From Butyrivibrio sp. YAB3001 (lineage in GTDB: Bacteria > Bacillota > Clostridia > Lachnospirales > Lachnospiraceae), in the NCBI RefSeq assembly GCF_900112195.1, contig NZ_FOKR01000002.1, positions 14,624 through 78,623 on the forward strand: DNA of 64,000 nt. Direction: 5' to 3'. The notes beneath the pieces were generated by a model. That model worked only from the letters and a program-made list of their open reading frames with translations, made no database searches and was not told where the DNA came from. Below, piece by piece: positions 53,242 to 61,944 of the stretch; position 1 is the stretch's first letter; every line of letters begins with the position of its first letter. Position numbers and translations under genes: made by a program.

Positions 53242-54861
53242 ATGGGCAGTGCTACAAGTACAATGGATGTAAGAATGTCCATGATTCAAATGAGTACTGC
53301 AGCTGCAAATGTTTCCGGTATAGCTTTTTCAAAGACCAGTAAGAATGCGACAAATATGTGCTTTGATGGTTTTCTTGCCAAGGCATCTGAAGGAAAGGTT
53401 CAAAATATAAGTTATAATTCCGGTTCGGGAAATGAAACGCCTGTAAAAACAGACAAGAAAAACATAGAGCCTGTAAAAAAAGAAACATATTCAAAGGATT
53501 CTGAACCAAAAGCTGAAGAAGCTTCAAAAGAAGTCAAAACTGTTGTAAATGAAACAACTACAGAAAAGTGTTCAGATACTAATGAAGAAAAAGTAAATAT
53601 CGATACCAAAACAGCTGATACTCAGACAAATGTTAAGCTGCAGGAAAAAGCAGATGATGATGCAAAAAAGATTATTGCAGAGCTTGCAGAACTACTTGAT
53701 ATATCAGAGGATAAAATCATAAATGCAATGCAGATGCTTGGAATTATGCCAGCCACCTTACTTGATTCACAGAATGTAAAGCTGATGGTAACAGACATTT
53801 TAGGCGAGGATAAGGCGCTTGATCTGATAACTGATTCAGATCTATATACTCAGATGCAGGACCTCATGGAGGGTGCAGAAGGTATGAGGAGCGAACTCAT
53901 GAAGGAGTTTAACTTATCCGATGAAGAGTTTGATGCAGTAGTAAAAGAATTTAATGAAGTTATCAGACCTGTAGAAGGAACTACAAGCAAAGAACCGGTA
54001 GTGGAAGTTAAGGATATGCATGTAACTTCTGATACTTCAGAAGAAATTGTTTTTACTGCAAAGAACGATGTAAAGGATAGCGAGGCACCACAGTCTAACG
54101 TTCTGACAGATACAGTAGCAGTAGATAAGACTGATATTGTTTCAAAAAATACAGCAATCAATGATGAATTAAATAAAGAAAAGATAGTTGAAAAGCCGGT
54201 TGCAGAAGAATTTGAAGCTGTTGAGCCAAAGGACCCTGTCGTTAAGGCACCCGGAGAAACTGCAAAGAAAAACAGCAGTAATGATTTTACCGGAAGCAAT
54301 CAGAATACAAATCCGTTTAACCAGATTCTAAGTAATATATCAGAAGCAGTAAGCACAACAGAAACTACAACGGTTGAATATACTGACAGAGCACAATTCG
54401 AAAACATTGTAAGACAGATCACCGAAAAGATCAGTATCGTTCATAACACGCAGGAAACATCAATGGAACTTCAGTTACATCCTGCACACCTGGGACATGT
54501 CAATATTCTTTTGACAAGCGGAAAAGATGGTATCATAGCAAAATTCACAGCCCAGAATCAGATAGTTAAAGAAGCTGTTGAAACTCAGATGATACAGTTG
54601 CAGCAAAAGTTTGATGAACAGGGAATAAAAGTAACAGCGATAGAAGTAACAATTGCAAGCCACGCGTTTGAACAGAATTTCCAGCAAAATGAGCAGAACA
54701 AGGCATTCGAAGAAACTCAGGCAAAATCAAAGAAGTCTCTCAGAAGGATAAATCTTTCAGATGTTGATGAGATTTTAGAAGAGGAAGAAATGTCAGATGA
54801 AGACAGACTTGCAGCTTCAATAATGGAAATGAACGGAAATACCGTAGATTTTAGTGCATAG
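53242..54861 (+). CDS. fliK: Flagellar hook-length control protein FliK
   Basis: A 539-residue protein. Most of it is a low-complexity acidic/Thr-Lys region, as expected for the ruler part. The C-terminal domain (about 405-495) has the substrate-switch core: MELQLHPAHLGHVNILL and QLQQKFDEQGIKVTAIEV. It measures the hook and switches the export gate to filament proteins. ATG 53242 follows AAAGGAGG; an upstream in-frame ATG at 53206 is less likely. Confidence 0.9.
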   Translation: MGSATSTMDVRMSMIQMSTAAANVSGIAFSKTSKNATNMCFDGFLAKASEGKVQNISYNSGSGNETPVKTDKKNIEPVKKETYSKDSEPKAEEASKEVKTVVNETTTEKCSDTNEEKVNIDTKTADTQTNVKLQEKADDDAKKIIAELAELLDISEDKIINAMQMLGIMPATLLDSQNVKLMVTDILGEDKALDLITDSDLYTQMQDLMEGAEGMRSELMKEFNLSDEEFDAVVKEFNEVIRPVEGTTSKEPVVEVKDMHVTSDTSEEIVFTAKNDVKDSEAPQSNVLTDTVAVDKTDIVSKNTAINDELNKEKIVEKPVAEEFEAVEPKDPVVKAPGETAKKNSSNDFTGSNQNTNPFNQILSNISEAVSTTETTTVEYTDRAQFENIVRQITEKISIVHNTQETSMELQLHPAHLGHVNILLTSGKDGIIAKFTAQNQIVKEAVETQMIQLQQKFDEQGIKVTAIEVTIASHAFEQNFQQNEQNKAFEETQAKSKKSLRRINLSDVDEILEEEEMSDEDRLAASIMEMNGNTVDFSA

Positions 54862-54880
54862 TATGAATAAGTGTAGCTTT

Positions 54881-54938
54881 ATTACTACGGTTATTATATA
54901 GCAACAAAATATAGTCTTAAATATGTAGCCGTAGTAAT
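54881..54938 (+). promoter_or_regulatory. Stem-loop in the fliK-flgD gap
   Basis: ATTACTACGG / CCGTAGTAAT, 10 bp perfect, loop 38 nt, ending 22 nt before the flgD start. No T-run. Confidence 0.4.
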
Positions 54939-54960
54939 AGAGTTGTCTGGAGGATAGAAT

Positions 54961-55689
54961 ATGGCAGATGTTAATTCAGTTAGCGCAGTTGTTCAGGACG
55001 GAAAGGTCCAGAATCTGAATAATAAATCTAAAAAGACAGAAGAAGCTTCAAAAGCAGGTTATGACAAAGATTCTTTTATGAAAATCCTGGTTGCGCAGAT
55101 GAAATATCAGGATCCTCTTGAGCCTACTTCCAATACAGAATATATCGCTCAGTACGCAACCTTTACCGAGGTTGAGCAGATCAGTAACATGGCTAATGCA
55201 ATGTCCATGTCAAGAGCTTCTGAGCTTGTAGGAAAAGAAGTAAGAGTTGTTCAGGAAAATCCTGACAATGGCAAGACTACAGATATCACCGGCAAGGTTG
55301 ATTATGTAACTTACAGCGGAAATAAGGCATATCTTACGATCAATGGTTCAAAATACAGTGTTGATGATGTTGTTGAAGTTTATGCAGAAGACTTTACAGA
55401 TGCCAAGGCAGTGGTTGAAGACTTCCAGAAGGCTATCGACAAGCTTCCTGCAACTATTGATTTCATAAATGAAGAAGAACATGGCCTTACAATCGATACA
55501 ATGTATGAGTTCTACACAACCAAGATGGATGAGAAGGCAAAGAAGATGATGGATCCTGATTATGTAACAGCTCTTCAGCAGTATGTAAACAGAATTGATC
55601 AGCTAAGAGGTGACACACCAAGATCACTTTCAGCAACAAGCAGCTCTTCTGAGTCAAAGATAGAGAAGGTAGAACCTGTCGAGACATGA
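54961..55689 (+). CDS. flgD: Hook capping/scaffolding protein FlgD
   Basis: A 242-residue protein with the FlgD N-terminal region: DSFMKILVAQMKYQDPLEP, then YIAQYATFTEVEQISNM and ASELVGKEV. The C-terminal part is shorter and more polar than the Ig/tudor-like domains of enteric FlgD. It caps the growing hook. Start ATG follows TGGAGGA. Confidence 0.92.
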   Translation: MADVNSVSAVVQDGKVQNLNNKSKKTEEASKAGYDKDSFMKILVAQMKYQDPLEPTSNTEYIAQYATFTEVEQISNMANAMSMSRASELVGKEVRVVQENPDNGKTTDITGKVDYVTYSGNKAYLTINGSKYSVDDVVEVYAEDFTDAKAVVEDFQKAIDKLPATIDFINEEEHGLTIDTMYEFYTTKMDEKAKKMMDPDYVTALQQYVNRIDQLRGDTPRSLSATSSSSESKIEKVEPVET

Positions 55690-55716
55690 CGCCTACAGTA
55701 GATGGAGGATATAAAT

Positions 55717-56142
55717 ATGATAATGGATGATCTAAGATTTACTTCCATCGGACAAGTTCAGGATCAATATTTAAATCCCAAGGTCCCCAAAAGTGATAAT
55801 AATAAAAATATTCTAAAGGGTGAGGATTCTTTTGCCTCTATCCTAAGTAAAGCCAAAGAATCTGCCGATAAAAACATTGTAGCAGATAGTGGAGTAAGAT
55901 TTTCCAAACATGCTGCAAACAGATTAAACGACAGAAATATTGAGCTCTCAATGGAACAGATGAACAGACTCAACCAGGGAGCAAAACAGGCAGGAGAAAA
56001 AGGGATAAAGGATTCCCTGATACTTGTCGATCAACTTGCCTTTATTGTGAATGTACCCAATAAGACAGTTGTTACAGCGATGGATCAGACAGAAAATAAC
56101 AGTAACGTATTTACAAACATAGACGGTGCAGTAATAGCGTGA
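55717..56142 (+). CDS. Flagellar operon protein, TIGR02530 type
   Basis: A 141-residue soluble protein. The core (RFSKHAANRLNDRNIELSM, GAKQAGEKGIKDSLIL, VNVPNKTVVTAMDQ) matches the small TIGR02530 family found between flgD and flgE in Firmicutes and spirochaetes. The function is not established; a hook-assembly role is inferred from its place. The ATG at 55717 is chosen because GGAGG lies 8 nt upstream; the ATG at 55702 would contain that ribosome binding site. Confidence 0.85.
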   Translation: MIMDDLRFTSIGQVQDQYLNPKVPKSDNNKNILKGEDSFASILSKAKESADKNIVADSGVRFSKHAANRLNDRNIELSMEQMNRLNQGAKQAGEKGIKDSLILVDQLAFIVNVPNKTVVTAMDQTENNSNVFTNIDGAVIA

Positions 56143-56337
56143 TTGGCCCGAAGTGAATAATCATTTATTCATCAGGAAATCTTGAGATTCCGGACTGATT
56201 GAAGGAATCTATCGCAAACTTTTTTGGAAAAGAATTTTCTTAAAAGTTCTATGATTACTGGCATCCGTCACAAATCCAAGCGAAGTTTGAAATTTAATTT
56301 TTGAACTTGCTTAATTTATGATGGAGGACTTTGCCTT

Positions 56338-58014
56338 ATGATGAGATCTCTCTTTTCTGGTGTTGCAGGACTTAAGACACATCAGACCAAAATGGACGTT
56401 ATTGGTAACAATATTGCCAATGTTAATACTACTTCTTTTAAATCACAGTCAATTACTTTCTCAGACCTTATGTATCAGACAACACAGGCTGCATCAGCTC
56501 CTACACAGACCAAGGGTGGTGTAAATGCACGACAGATCGGTCTTGGTTCTAAGTCAGGCGCTATCTCTACAGCAATTGAAGGTCAGGGCTCAACTCAGAC
56601 TACAAACAACCCATTTGATATCATGATTACAGGAAAAGCGTTCTTTGTTGTCAATAACGGACAGCAGGACCTTTATACAAGAGATGGTTCTTTCTACGTA
56701 GATGGCGCAGGAAACCTTGCAATGCAGTCAAATGGTTATCTTGTTCGTGGATGGGCAGCAAAGCTTAATCCTGATACAGGTGCAAGAGAAATTGATACAA
56801 ACTCAGGTCTTACAACTCTTGAGATCATGACAGCCGATAACTCTACATATGCTCCTGCTGCAACATCACAGGCTATTTACAGCGGCAATGTAGACGATAA
56901 TGATACAAACATCAATTCTGATGATGGTAAGACAATCCAGCTAGAGTTCTATGATAATAAAGGATATCTTTATACAGCCAAGTTTTCTATGAAGGACGTT
57001 GATAAATCTAAGCATATTTTCAATTTACAGCTTGTTGATATTCTTGATTCAAACGGACAGTCAATTGGAACTACAAAGATGAATTGTATCGGATTTGGTA
57101 CAACCGATTATGATTCAGTAAATAATAAATGGAATGATGATACAGCATTAGCAGCTGGTTATTCAAAGACAGTAGAAGATGATGGAACCATCACCATAAC
57201 AGATGGAACAAACTCATATAATATAAATTCTACAGGAAGTGTTGAAAGTATCACGGAAGTATTAAAGAATGCTTATGGCAAAACTGATGCTGAAATAGAA
57301 GAGTATGGCGATTATGGAACATATTCTATTAGTGGTGACGGCTCTATAATTCTGAAGAAGGGCGTAAATTTAAGATTTGATGCTTCGACAGGTAATCTTG
57401 TAGCAGCTGATCCACAGACTGATACAGAAACCAATAAAGGTATGGTTGATATTATTTTCAATCAGACAGCTACAATAGGTGGCGAAAGTGTTGGACTTGA
57501 AGCTTTTGGATATCAGAAGGGCGATAAAGATACTACAGAATATAAAGCAGGCCAGCTCCAGATTGATTTCTCTTCAGTTACTAACTACAACAGTAATGGT
57601 TCAGCAACAGTAAAGGCTACAAAGGGAGATAAGAAAAATAATTATACCGGACGAGCTGTTGGTGAAATGAACGGTATTACAGTCAGCACAGACGGTAAGA
57701 TCAATGCAACATATTCAAACGGACAGACTAAGCTCCTTGGACAGATCGCATCTGCAGAATTTGCAAACGCATCCGGTCTTTCCAAGGAAGGTGATAACCT
57801 TTACAAGCAGACTCTTAACTCAGGTACAGCAACAATCCAGGATATCACAACTGATGGCGGCTACATGAACACCGGCGTTCTTGAAATGTCAAACGTGGAT
57901 CTTTCCTCAGAGTTTACGAATATGATCACAACACAGCGTGGATTCCAGGCAAACAGCCGTATCATTACTGTATCAGATACACTTCTTGAAGAACTTACAA
58001 ACCTCAAGAGATAA
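56338..58014 (+). CDS. flgE: Flagellar hook protein FlgE
   Basis: A 558-residue hook subunit with the N-terminal rod/hook helix MRSLFSGVAGLKTHQTKMDVIGNNIANVNTTSFK, an expanded central domain, and the C-terminal helix YMNTGVLEMSNVDLSSEFTNMITTQRGFQANSRII...LEELTNLKR. The 195-nt gap before it has only small AT-rich hairpins. ATG 56338 follows GGAGG at a rather long spacing; the next codon is also ATG. Confidence 0.95.
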   Translation: MMRSLFSGVAGLKTHQTKMDVIGNNIANVNTTSFKSQSITFSDLMYQTTQAASAPTQTKGGVNARQIGLGSKSGAISTAIEGQGSTQTTNNPFDIMITGKAFFVVNNGQQDLYTRDGSFYVDGAGNLAMQSNGYLVRGWAAKLNPDTGAREIDTNSGLTTLEIMTADNSTYAPAATSQAIYSGNVDDNDTNINSDDGKTIQLEFYDNKGYLYTAKFSMKDVDKSKHIFNLQLVDILDSNGQSIGTTKMNCIGFGTTDYDSVNNKWNDDTALAAGYSKTVEDDGTITITDGTNSYNINSTGSVESITEVLKNAYGKTDAEIEEYGDYGTYSISGDGSIILKKGVNLRFDASTGNLVAADPQTDTETNKGMVDIIFNQTATIGGESVGLEAFGYQKGDKDTTEYKAGQLQIDFSSVTNYNSNGSATVKATKGDKKNNYTGRAVGEMNGITVSTDGKINATYSNGQTKLLGQIASAEFANASGLSKEGDNLYKQTLNSGTATIQDITTDGGYMNTGVLEMSNVDLSSEFTNMITTQRGFQANSRIITVSDTLLEELTNLKR

Positions 58015-58095
58015 TATTTATAATGTGATTTTACTAACCGACTAAGCATATGCTATTTTTTGTTCCACCTCCTATTTTTATAGCTACTCCTTAAA

Positions 58096-58127
58096 AATGC
58101 AGCTCTATCTCCTGATAGGGCTGCATT
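58096..58127. terminator. Hairpin after flgE
   Basis: Stem AATGCAGCTCTATC / GATAGGGCTGCATT, loop TCCT. No T-run on the plus strand; the A5 before it would give one on the minus strand. Weak terminator or transcript end-stabiliser. Confidence 0.55.
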
Positions 58128-58290
58128 GATGTGTGAATGTTATATAAATAACTATTTATTATCGCATTTTAGTACATAAAACGTGATATAATATTTTTCT
58201 CTACAAGATATTGTATCGAATCAAAATTCCTAACACTAGAGAAACTAAATTTCAATAACTTTCTATCAAAATGAAATTAAGTGCCAAATA

Positions 58291-58307
58291 TGTTCAAAAT
58301 ATGAACA
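58291..58307. promoter_or_regulatory. Inverted repeat TGTTCA-N5-TGAACA upstream of flbD
   Basis: Perfect 6-bp dyad about 14 nt before the -35 box of the flbD promoter; nearly identical to the dyad at 36402-36418. Confidence 0.4.
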
Positions 58308-58320
58308 TAATATTGAGTAT

Positions 58321-58348
58321 TTGTGTTTTAAATGTAGTAAAATATACA
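58321..58348 (+). promoter_or_regulatory. flbD-motAB promoter
   Basis: -35 TTGTGT (58321-58326), 16-nt spacer, -10 TATACA (58343-58348). About 90 nt of leader follow, with the palindrome TTATCGATAA at 58401-58410. The rest of the 425-nt flgE-flbD gap is AT-rich without a gene. Confidence 0.5.
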
Positions 58349-58439
58349 TATGTAGAAATAAAATTTCAGATTACATGAAAAAAATCTAAACATGTTTGCT
58401 TTATCGATAATTATTTTTCTTTTTGTCTAGGAGAACACT

Positions 58440-58625
58440 ATGGAAAAGGGGGTATTGCTTCTAACTTTACTTGATACAAGGAAAATACTTGTAAATACGA
58501 GATGCATCCAGACTGTCGAATCTAATCCTGACACTGTGATTCATCTAAGTGGGGGACGTAAGATTCTTGTAAAAGAATCCTTGGAGGAAATCTACAAAAT
58601 AATGAATGGGGAAGAACTAGCATAG
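58440..58625 (+). CDS. flbD: FlbD/SwrD-type small flagellar protein
   Basis: A 61-residue protein with CIQTVESNPDTVIHLSGGRKILVKESLEEI, the core of the FlbD family (SwrD in Bacillus), which raises motor torque by acting on stator output. Located, as usual, just upstream of motA. Start ATG follows AGGAGA. Confidence 0.9.
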   Translation: MEKGVLLLTLLDTRKILVNTRCIQTVESNPDTVIHLSGGRKILVKESLEEIYKIMNGEELA

Positions 58626-58684
58626 TTTGAACAAGTTACAGTTTCAGTAAATGTTGCAAATAATAATTTAGAGGGGTAGATATT

Positions 58685-59491
58685 GTGGATATTGCGTCTT
58701 TACTAGGTGTAGGTCTTTGTTTCTTATTCATGATCTTGAGTATTGTCTTTTCTGCCGGCATTACAGGTGTTAAATACTTCCTTGATGCTCCTTCGGCGAT
58801 GATCACGTTCGGTGGAGCTTTCATGGCGGTTTTGGCATCAAGAAGTATGCCGAGTTTCATGAGTGGTCTAAAATCTTATACGCTTATTTTTAAAATGCCT
58901 CAGGACGATACAAAGGGCACAATTAAGCGAATCATCGATTTATCCAATACAGCAAGAAAAGAAGGTCTTCTTGCACTTGAAGAAGCTGCAGGCAGTCTTG
59001 AAGATGCTTTTATGAAAAAAGGTGTCATGCTTATAGTTGATGGTACTGAACCTGAACTTGTTAAAAGCATTCTCGAAGCAGAAATTGATGCCATGGCTGA
59101 ACGACATAAAGATAACTATTCATTCTTTGGCGATGTTGCCGGAATGGGTCCTTCCTGGGGTATGATCGGAACTCTTCTTGGACTGGTTCTTATGCTTCAG
59201 AACATGTCAGATCCTTCTTCAATCGGACCATCCATGGCCGTTGCCCTCATTACAACATTCTATGGTTCAGTTCTTGCAAACTGGTTCTGTTATCCCGCTG
59301 AAAATAAACTTAAAGCAAGAAGTAATGCAGAGTATATGTCAAAGAGCATTGTTATAGAAGGACTTCTTTCTATTCAGGCCGGCGAAAACCCACGTGTTAC
59401 AGAAGAAAAGCTTAAATCCTTCCTGTCACCTGGCGACAGAGCTGCTTATGAAGCTGAAAATGGCACCGGCGATGGAGGAGGTGGAGAATAA
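58685..59491 (+). CDS. motA: Flagellar motor stator protein MotA
   Basis: A 268-residue stator subunit with four hydrophobic segments (about 5-22, 32-48, 150-172, 182-202). The ion-channel Pro segment is in PSWGMIGTLLGLVLML and the cytosolic loop between TM2 and TM3 carries the charged residues that meet FliG. GTG start at 58685 follows GAGGGG. The stop overlaps motB by one base. Confidence 0.95.
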   Translation: MDIASLLGVGLCFLFMILSIVFSAGITGVKYFLDAPSAMITFGGAFMAVLASRSMPSFMSGLKSYTLIFKMPQDDTKGTIKRIIDLSNTARKEGLLALEEAAGSLEDAFMKKGVMLIVDGTEPELVKSILEAEIDAMAERHKDNYSFFGDVAGMGPSWGMIGTLLGLVLMLQNMSDPSSIGPSMAVALITTFYGSVLANWFCYPAENKLKARSNAEYMSKSIVIEGLLSIQAGENPRVTEEKLKSFLSPGDRAAYEAENGTGDGGGGE

Positions 59492-60321
59492 TGGCAAAAA
59501 AACCAGAAGAAATAAAACCTGGTCTACCGGCGTGGCAAGGTACATTCGGAGATCTGATGAACCTGCTTCTTTGTTTCTTCGTTTTGCTTTTCTCCATGGC
59601 TACAATGGATGCAGCCAAGTTTGAAGAGGTTGCAGCATCTTTCAGTTCAGCGTTTGGTATTTTCTCGGGTGGTGAGATGGCACTTGGTCAGGGAGCCCTG
59701 ATTGGAGATGGTGTTTCACAGCTTAATGAGCTCTCAAGTTACATTAACTCGATGGGTCTTACACAGACAGGTGAGGATACAGAAGAAGTTAAGGATATTG
59801 AAGATCAGACTGAGGAAGAGATATTAGAAGCTGCAGAAGAAGAACAGATGGAAGCTTCTCAGGAACTTGCGGAACAGATCCAGGAAGCACTTGAAGAAAA
59901 TGATATAACAGAAGAAGTTTCATTAAATTATACAAGTCAGTATGTACAGCTTACAATTCAGGGATCAATTCTTTTTGACTCAGGAAAAGTTGATATAAAA
60001 TCTGATGCAATCCCTGTTATAGATAAAGTTGGACAGATACTTGAAACATTTGCCGGCGGAACCATTGAGATTGAAGGACATACGGATAATGTACCGATGT
60101 CATCTGGCGGAAAATACAGTAATAATGATGAATTAAGCTCAGGAAGAGCTCTTTCAATCTTTAATTACCTTGTTGCAAATACTAATCTTGATCCTGCTAA
60201 TCTGGTTCATACAGGACGCGGAGAATACGATCCGATAGCTGATAATTCAACAGATGAAGGAAGAGCAAGAAACAGAAGAGTAGAGATTAAGATTTATAAT
60301 CCATTAAGTGCAAATTATTAA
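59491..60321 (+). CDS. motB: Flagellar motor stator protein MotB
   Basis: A 276-residue protein with a short cytosolic N-terminus, one transmembrane helix (about 20-42) containing the ion-binding D21 in FGDLMNLLLCFFVLLFS, an acidic periplasmic plug/linker (about 85-140) and a C-terminal OmpA-like peptidoglycan-binding domain (IEIEGHTDNVPM, RGEYDPIADNSTDEGRARNRRVEI). Its start overlaps motA, so the subunits are made together. Confidence 0.95.
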   Translation: MAKKPEEIKPGLPAWQGTFGDLMNLLLCFFVLLFSMATMDAAKFEEVAASFSSAFGIFSGGEMALGQGALIGDGVSQLNELSSYINSMGLTQTGEDTEEVKDIEDQTEEEILEAAEEEQMEASQELAEQIQEALEENDITEEVSLNYTSQYVQLTIQGSILFDSGKVDIKSDAIPVIDKVGQILETFAGGTIEIEGHTDNVPMSSGGKYSNNDELSSGRALSIFNYLVANTNLDPANLVHTGRGEYDPIADNSTDEGRARNRRVEIKIYNPLSANY

Positions 60322-60341
60322 AATTTGGAGGAAGCCATTAA

Positions 60342-60884
60342 ATGAAAAAGAACTTACTATCAATCATTATTCTTGCACTTTTAGTTGTAAACATAGGAAT
60401 GACAGCTTTTATGCTTCTTAGTGTTATGACTACTAATTCCCAGACAGCAAAAATTATTTCCGATATTGCTTCTGCTCTGGAACTGGAGGCAAGCGGAGGT
60501 GCCGGAGGCGGATTTACAGCTTCTGCTTCGGGAACTGTTGCTCCTTCAAATATAGCAACTTTTGGCTTTACGGGTGATGACAAGCTTACTATCAACTTAA
60601 AGCCGGGTGAAGATGGAAAGAGCCACTACATGCTGGTTGAAGTTGTTTTCTCTATGAACACTGCAGCAGCTGATTATGCTACATATGGAACCGAGGAATC
60701 ACTTTCAAGCATGAAAGAACTTGTAAAAGGTAAGATCACTACAGTTCTTTCGAACTACACAATTGAAACTCTTCAGGCAGATGATACTGCTGCCAAGGAA
60801 GAAATTCTTGATCAGGTTCAGGAACTCTATGGCGGTTCAACATTTATTTACGAGGTTACATTTAGTAGCGTGCTTTACCAGTAA
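60342..60884 (+). CDS. fliL: Flagellar basal body protein FliL
   Basis: A 180-residue single-pass protein: N-terminal transmembrane helix (about 5-27), a Gly/Ala/Ser linker (about 48-68) and a C-terminal stomatin-like FliL domain (KPGEDGKSHYMLVEVVFSM, MKELVKGKITTVLSNYTIETL). It surrounds the stator and stabilises it. ATG follows TGGAGGA. Confidence 0.9.
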   Translation: MKKNLLSIIILALLVVNIGMTAFMLLSVMTTNSQTAKIISDIASALELEASGGAGGGFTASASGTVAPSNIATFGFTGDDKLTINLKPGEDGKSHYMLVEVVFSMNTAAADYATYGTEESLSSMKELVKGKITTVLSNYTIETLQADDTAAKEEILDQVQELYGGSTFIYEVTFSSVLYQ

Positions 60885-60956
60885 TACATAGTAATCTATT
60901 CAGTTAATTGTTTATTTGGGTGCTATTTTCAGATAGCAACAGAGAGGAGATACACT

Positions 60957-61940
60957 TTGAGTGAAGTACTGTCACAAAATGAAATAGATAGTCTGCTGGC
61001 AGCACTCAGTACTGGTGAAGTTGACGTTGCTCAAATGTCGGCAGCGGACGAGAAGAAAGTCAAGGATTACGACTTTAAACGTCCGGCTAAGTTCTCAAAA
61101 GAGCATTTACGTACTCTCGAGATGATCTACGAGCATTACGGAAGACTATTATCTACTACATTGCCTCTGTACCTTAGAAGAAATGTTGCAGTATCGGTAG
61201 CTAACTCAGAGACGGTTACATATTCGGAGTTTAGTAATGCTTTGTCGAATCCTGTTATTTTGGGAGTTATCAATTTTTTACCACTTCAGGGGACTATTAT
61301 TCTTGAACTTCAGGCTAATTTAGGCTTTTCCTTCATAGACAGAGTGTTAGGTGGTGAAGGAACAACCTTGGATAAACCAAGACCATTTACTGATATAGAA
61401 ATGCCGCTTATCGAAAAACTGGTAACAATCTGTATGCAGCTTATGGTTGAGCCCTGGCAAAACGTTGTGGCCATCAATCCGGTTATGGAAAGAATAGAGA
61501 CAAACCCACAGTTTGCACAGGTTATTTCACCTACTGACATGATAGCTATCGTAACGCTGAATCTTAAGATTGGTGAGACAGAAGGACTTATGAATGTATG
61601 CCTTCCATATTTCACTTTAGAGAGTGTTATGGATAAGCTGAACACCAAGTTCTGGTTTTCAACGATGCAAAAGAACAATGACGAGAACTATGGTGAATTC
61701 CTTGAAACCATGGTCAGACGTGTGGATGTCCCTGTCAAGGCTATTCTTGGTAAGTGCAATGTTTCAGTCAATGATTTTGTTCATCTACAGGCCGGAGACA
61801 TTATAAGGCTTGATAACCGAGTCAATACCGATATGCAGATTTATGTAGGGAATATATACAAATTTACCGCTTTGCCGGGTACGGCAAAAGATAAGTATGC
61901 TGTAAGAATAACATCGATTGTGAGAGAGGAGGGAGAATAA
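60957..61940 (+). CDS. fliM: Flagellar motor switch protein FliM
   Basis: A 327-residue C-ring protein. The N-terminus MSEVLSQNEIDSLLAAL is the CheY-P-binding peptide, the middle is a CheC-like domain lacking phosphatase residues (RRNVAVSVANSETVTYSEF), and the C-terminus is a SpoA domain that binds FliY/FliN. It uses a rare TTG start at 60957, supported by GAGAGGAGA upstream and by the need for the N-terminal peptide. Confidence 0.96.
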   Translation: MSEVLSQNEIDSLLAALSTGEVDVAQMSAADEKKVKDYDFKRPAKFSKEHLRTLEMIYEHYGRLLSTTLPLYLRRNVAVSVANSETVTYSEFSNALSNPVILGVINFLPLQGTIILELQANLGFSFIDRVLGGEGTTLDKPRPFTDIEMPLIEKLVTICMQLMVEPWQNVVAINPVMERIETNPQFAQVISPTDMIAIVTLNLKIGETEGLMNVCLPYFTLESVMDKLNTKFWFSTMQKNNDENYGEFLETMVRRVDVPVKAILGKCNVSVNDFVHLQAGDIIRLDNRVNTDMQIYVGNIYKFTALPGTAKDKYAVRITSIVREEGE

Positions 61941-61944
61941 CACC

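Noticed and set aside
58384-58411. TAAA followed by CGATAA before flbD as a sigma-28 promoter
   Set aside because: The spacer is only about 12 nt and the -10 lacks the GCC; the sigma-A-type boxes at 58321-58348 fit better.
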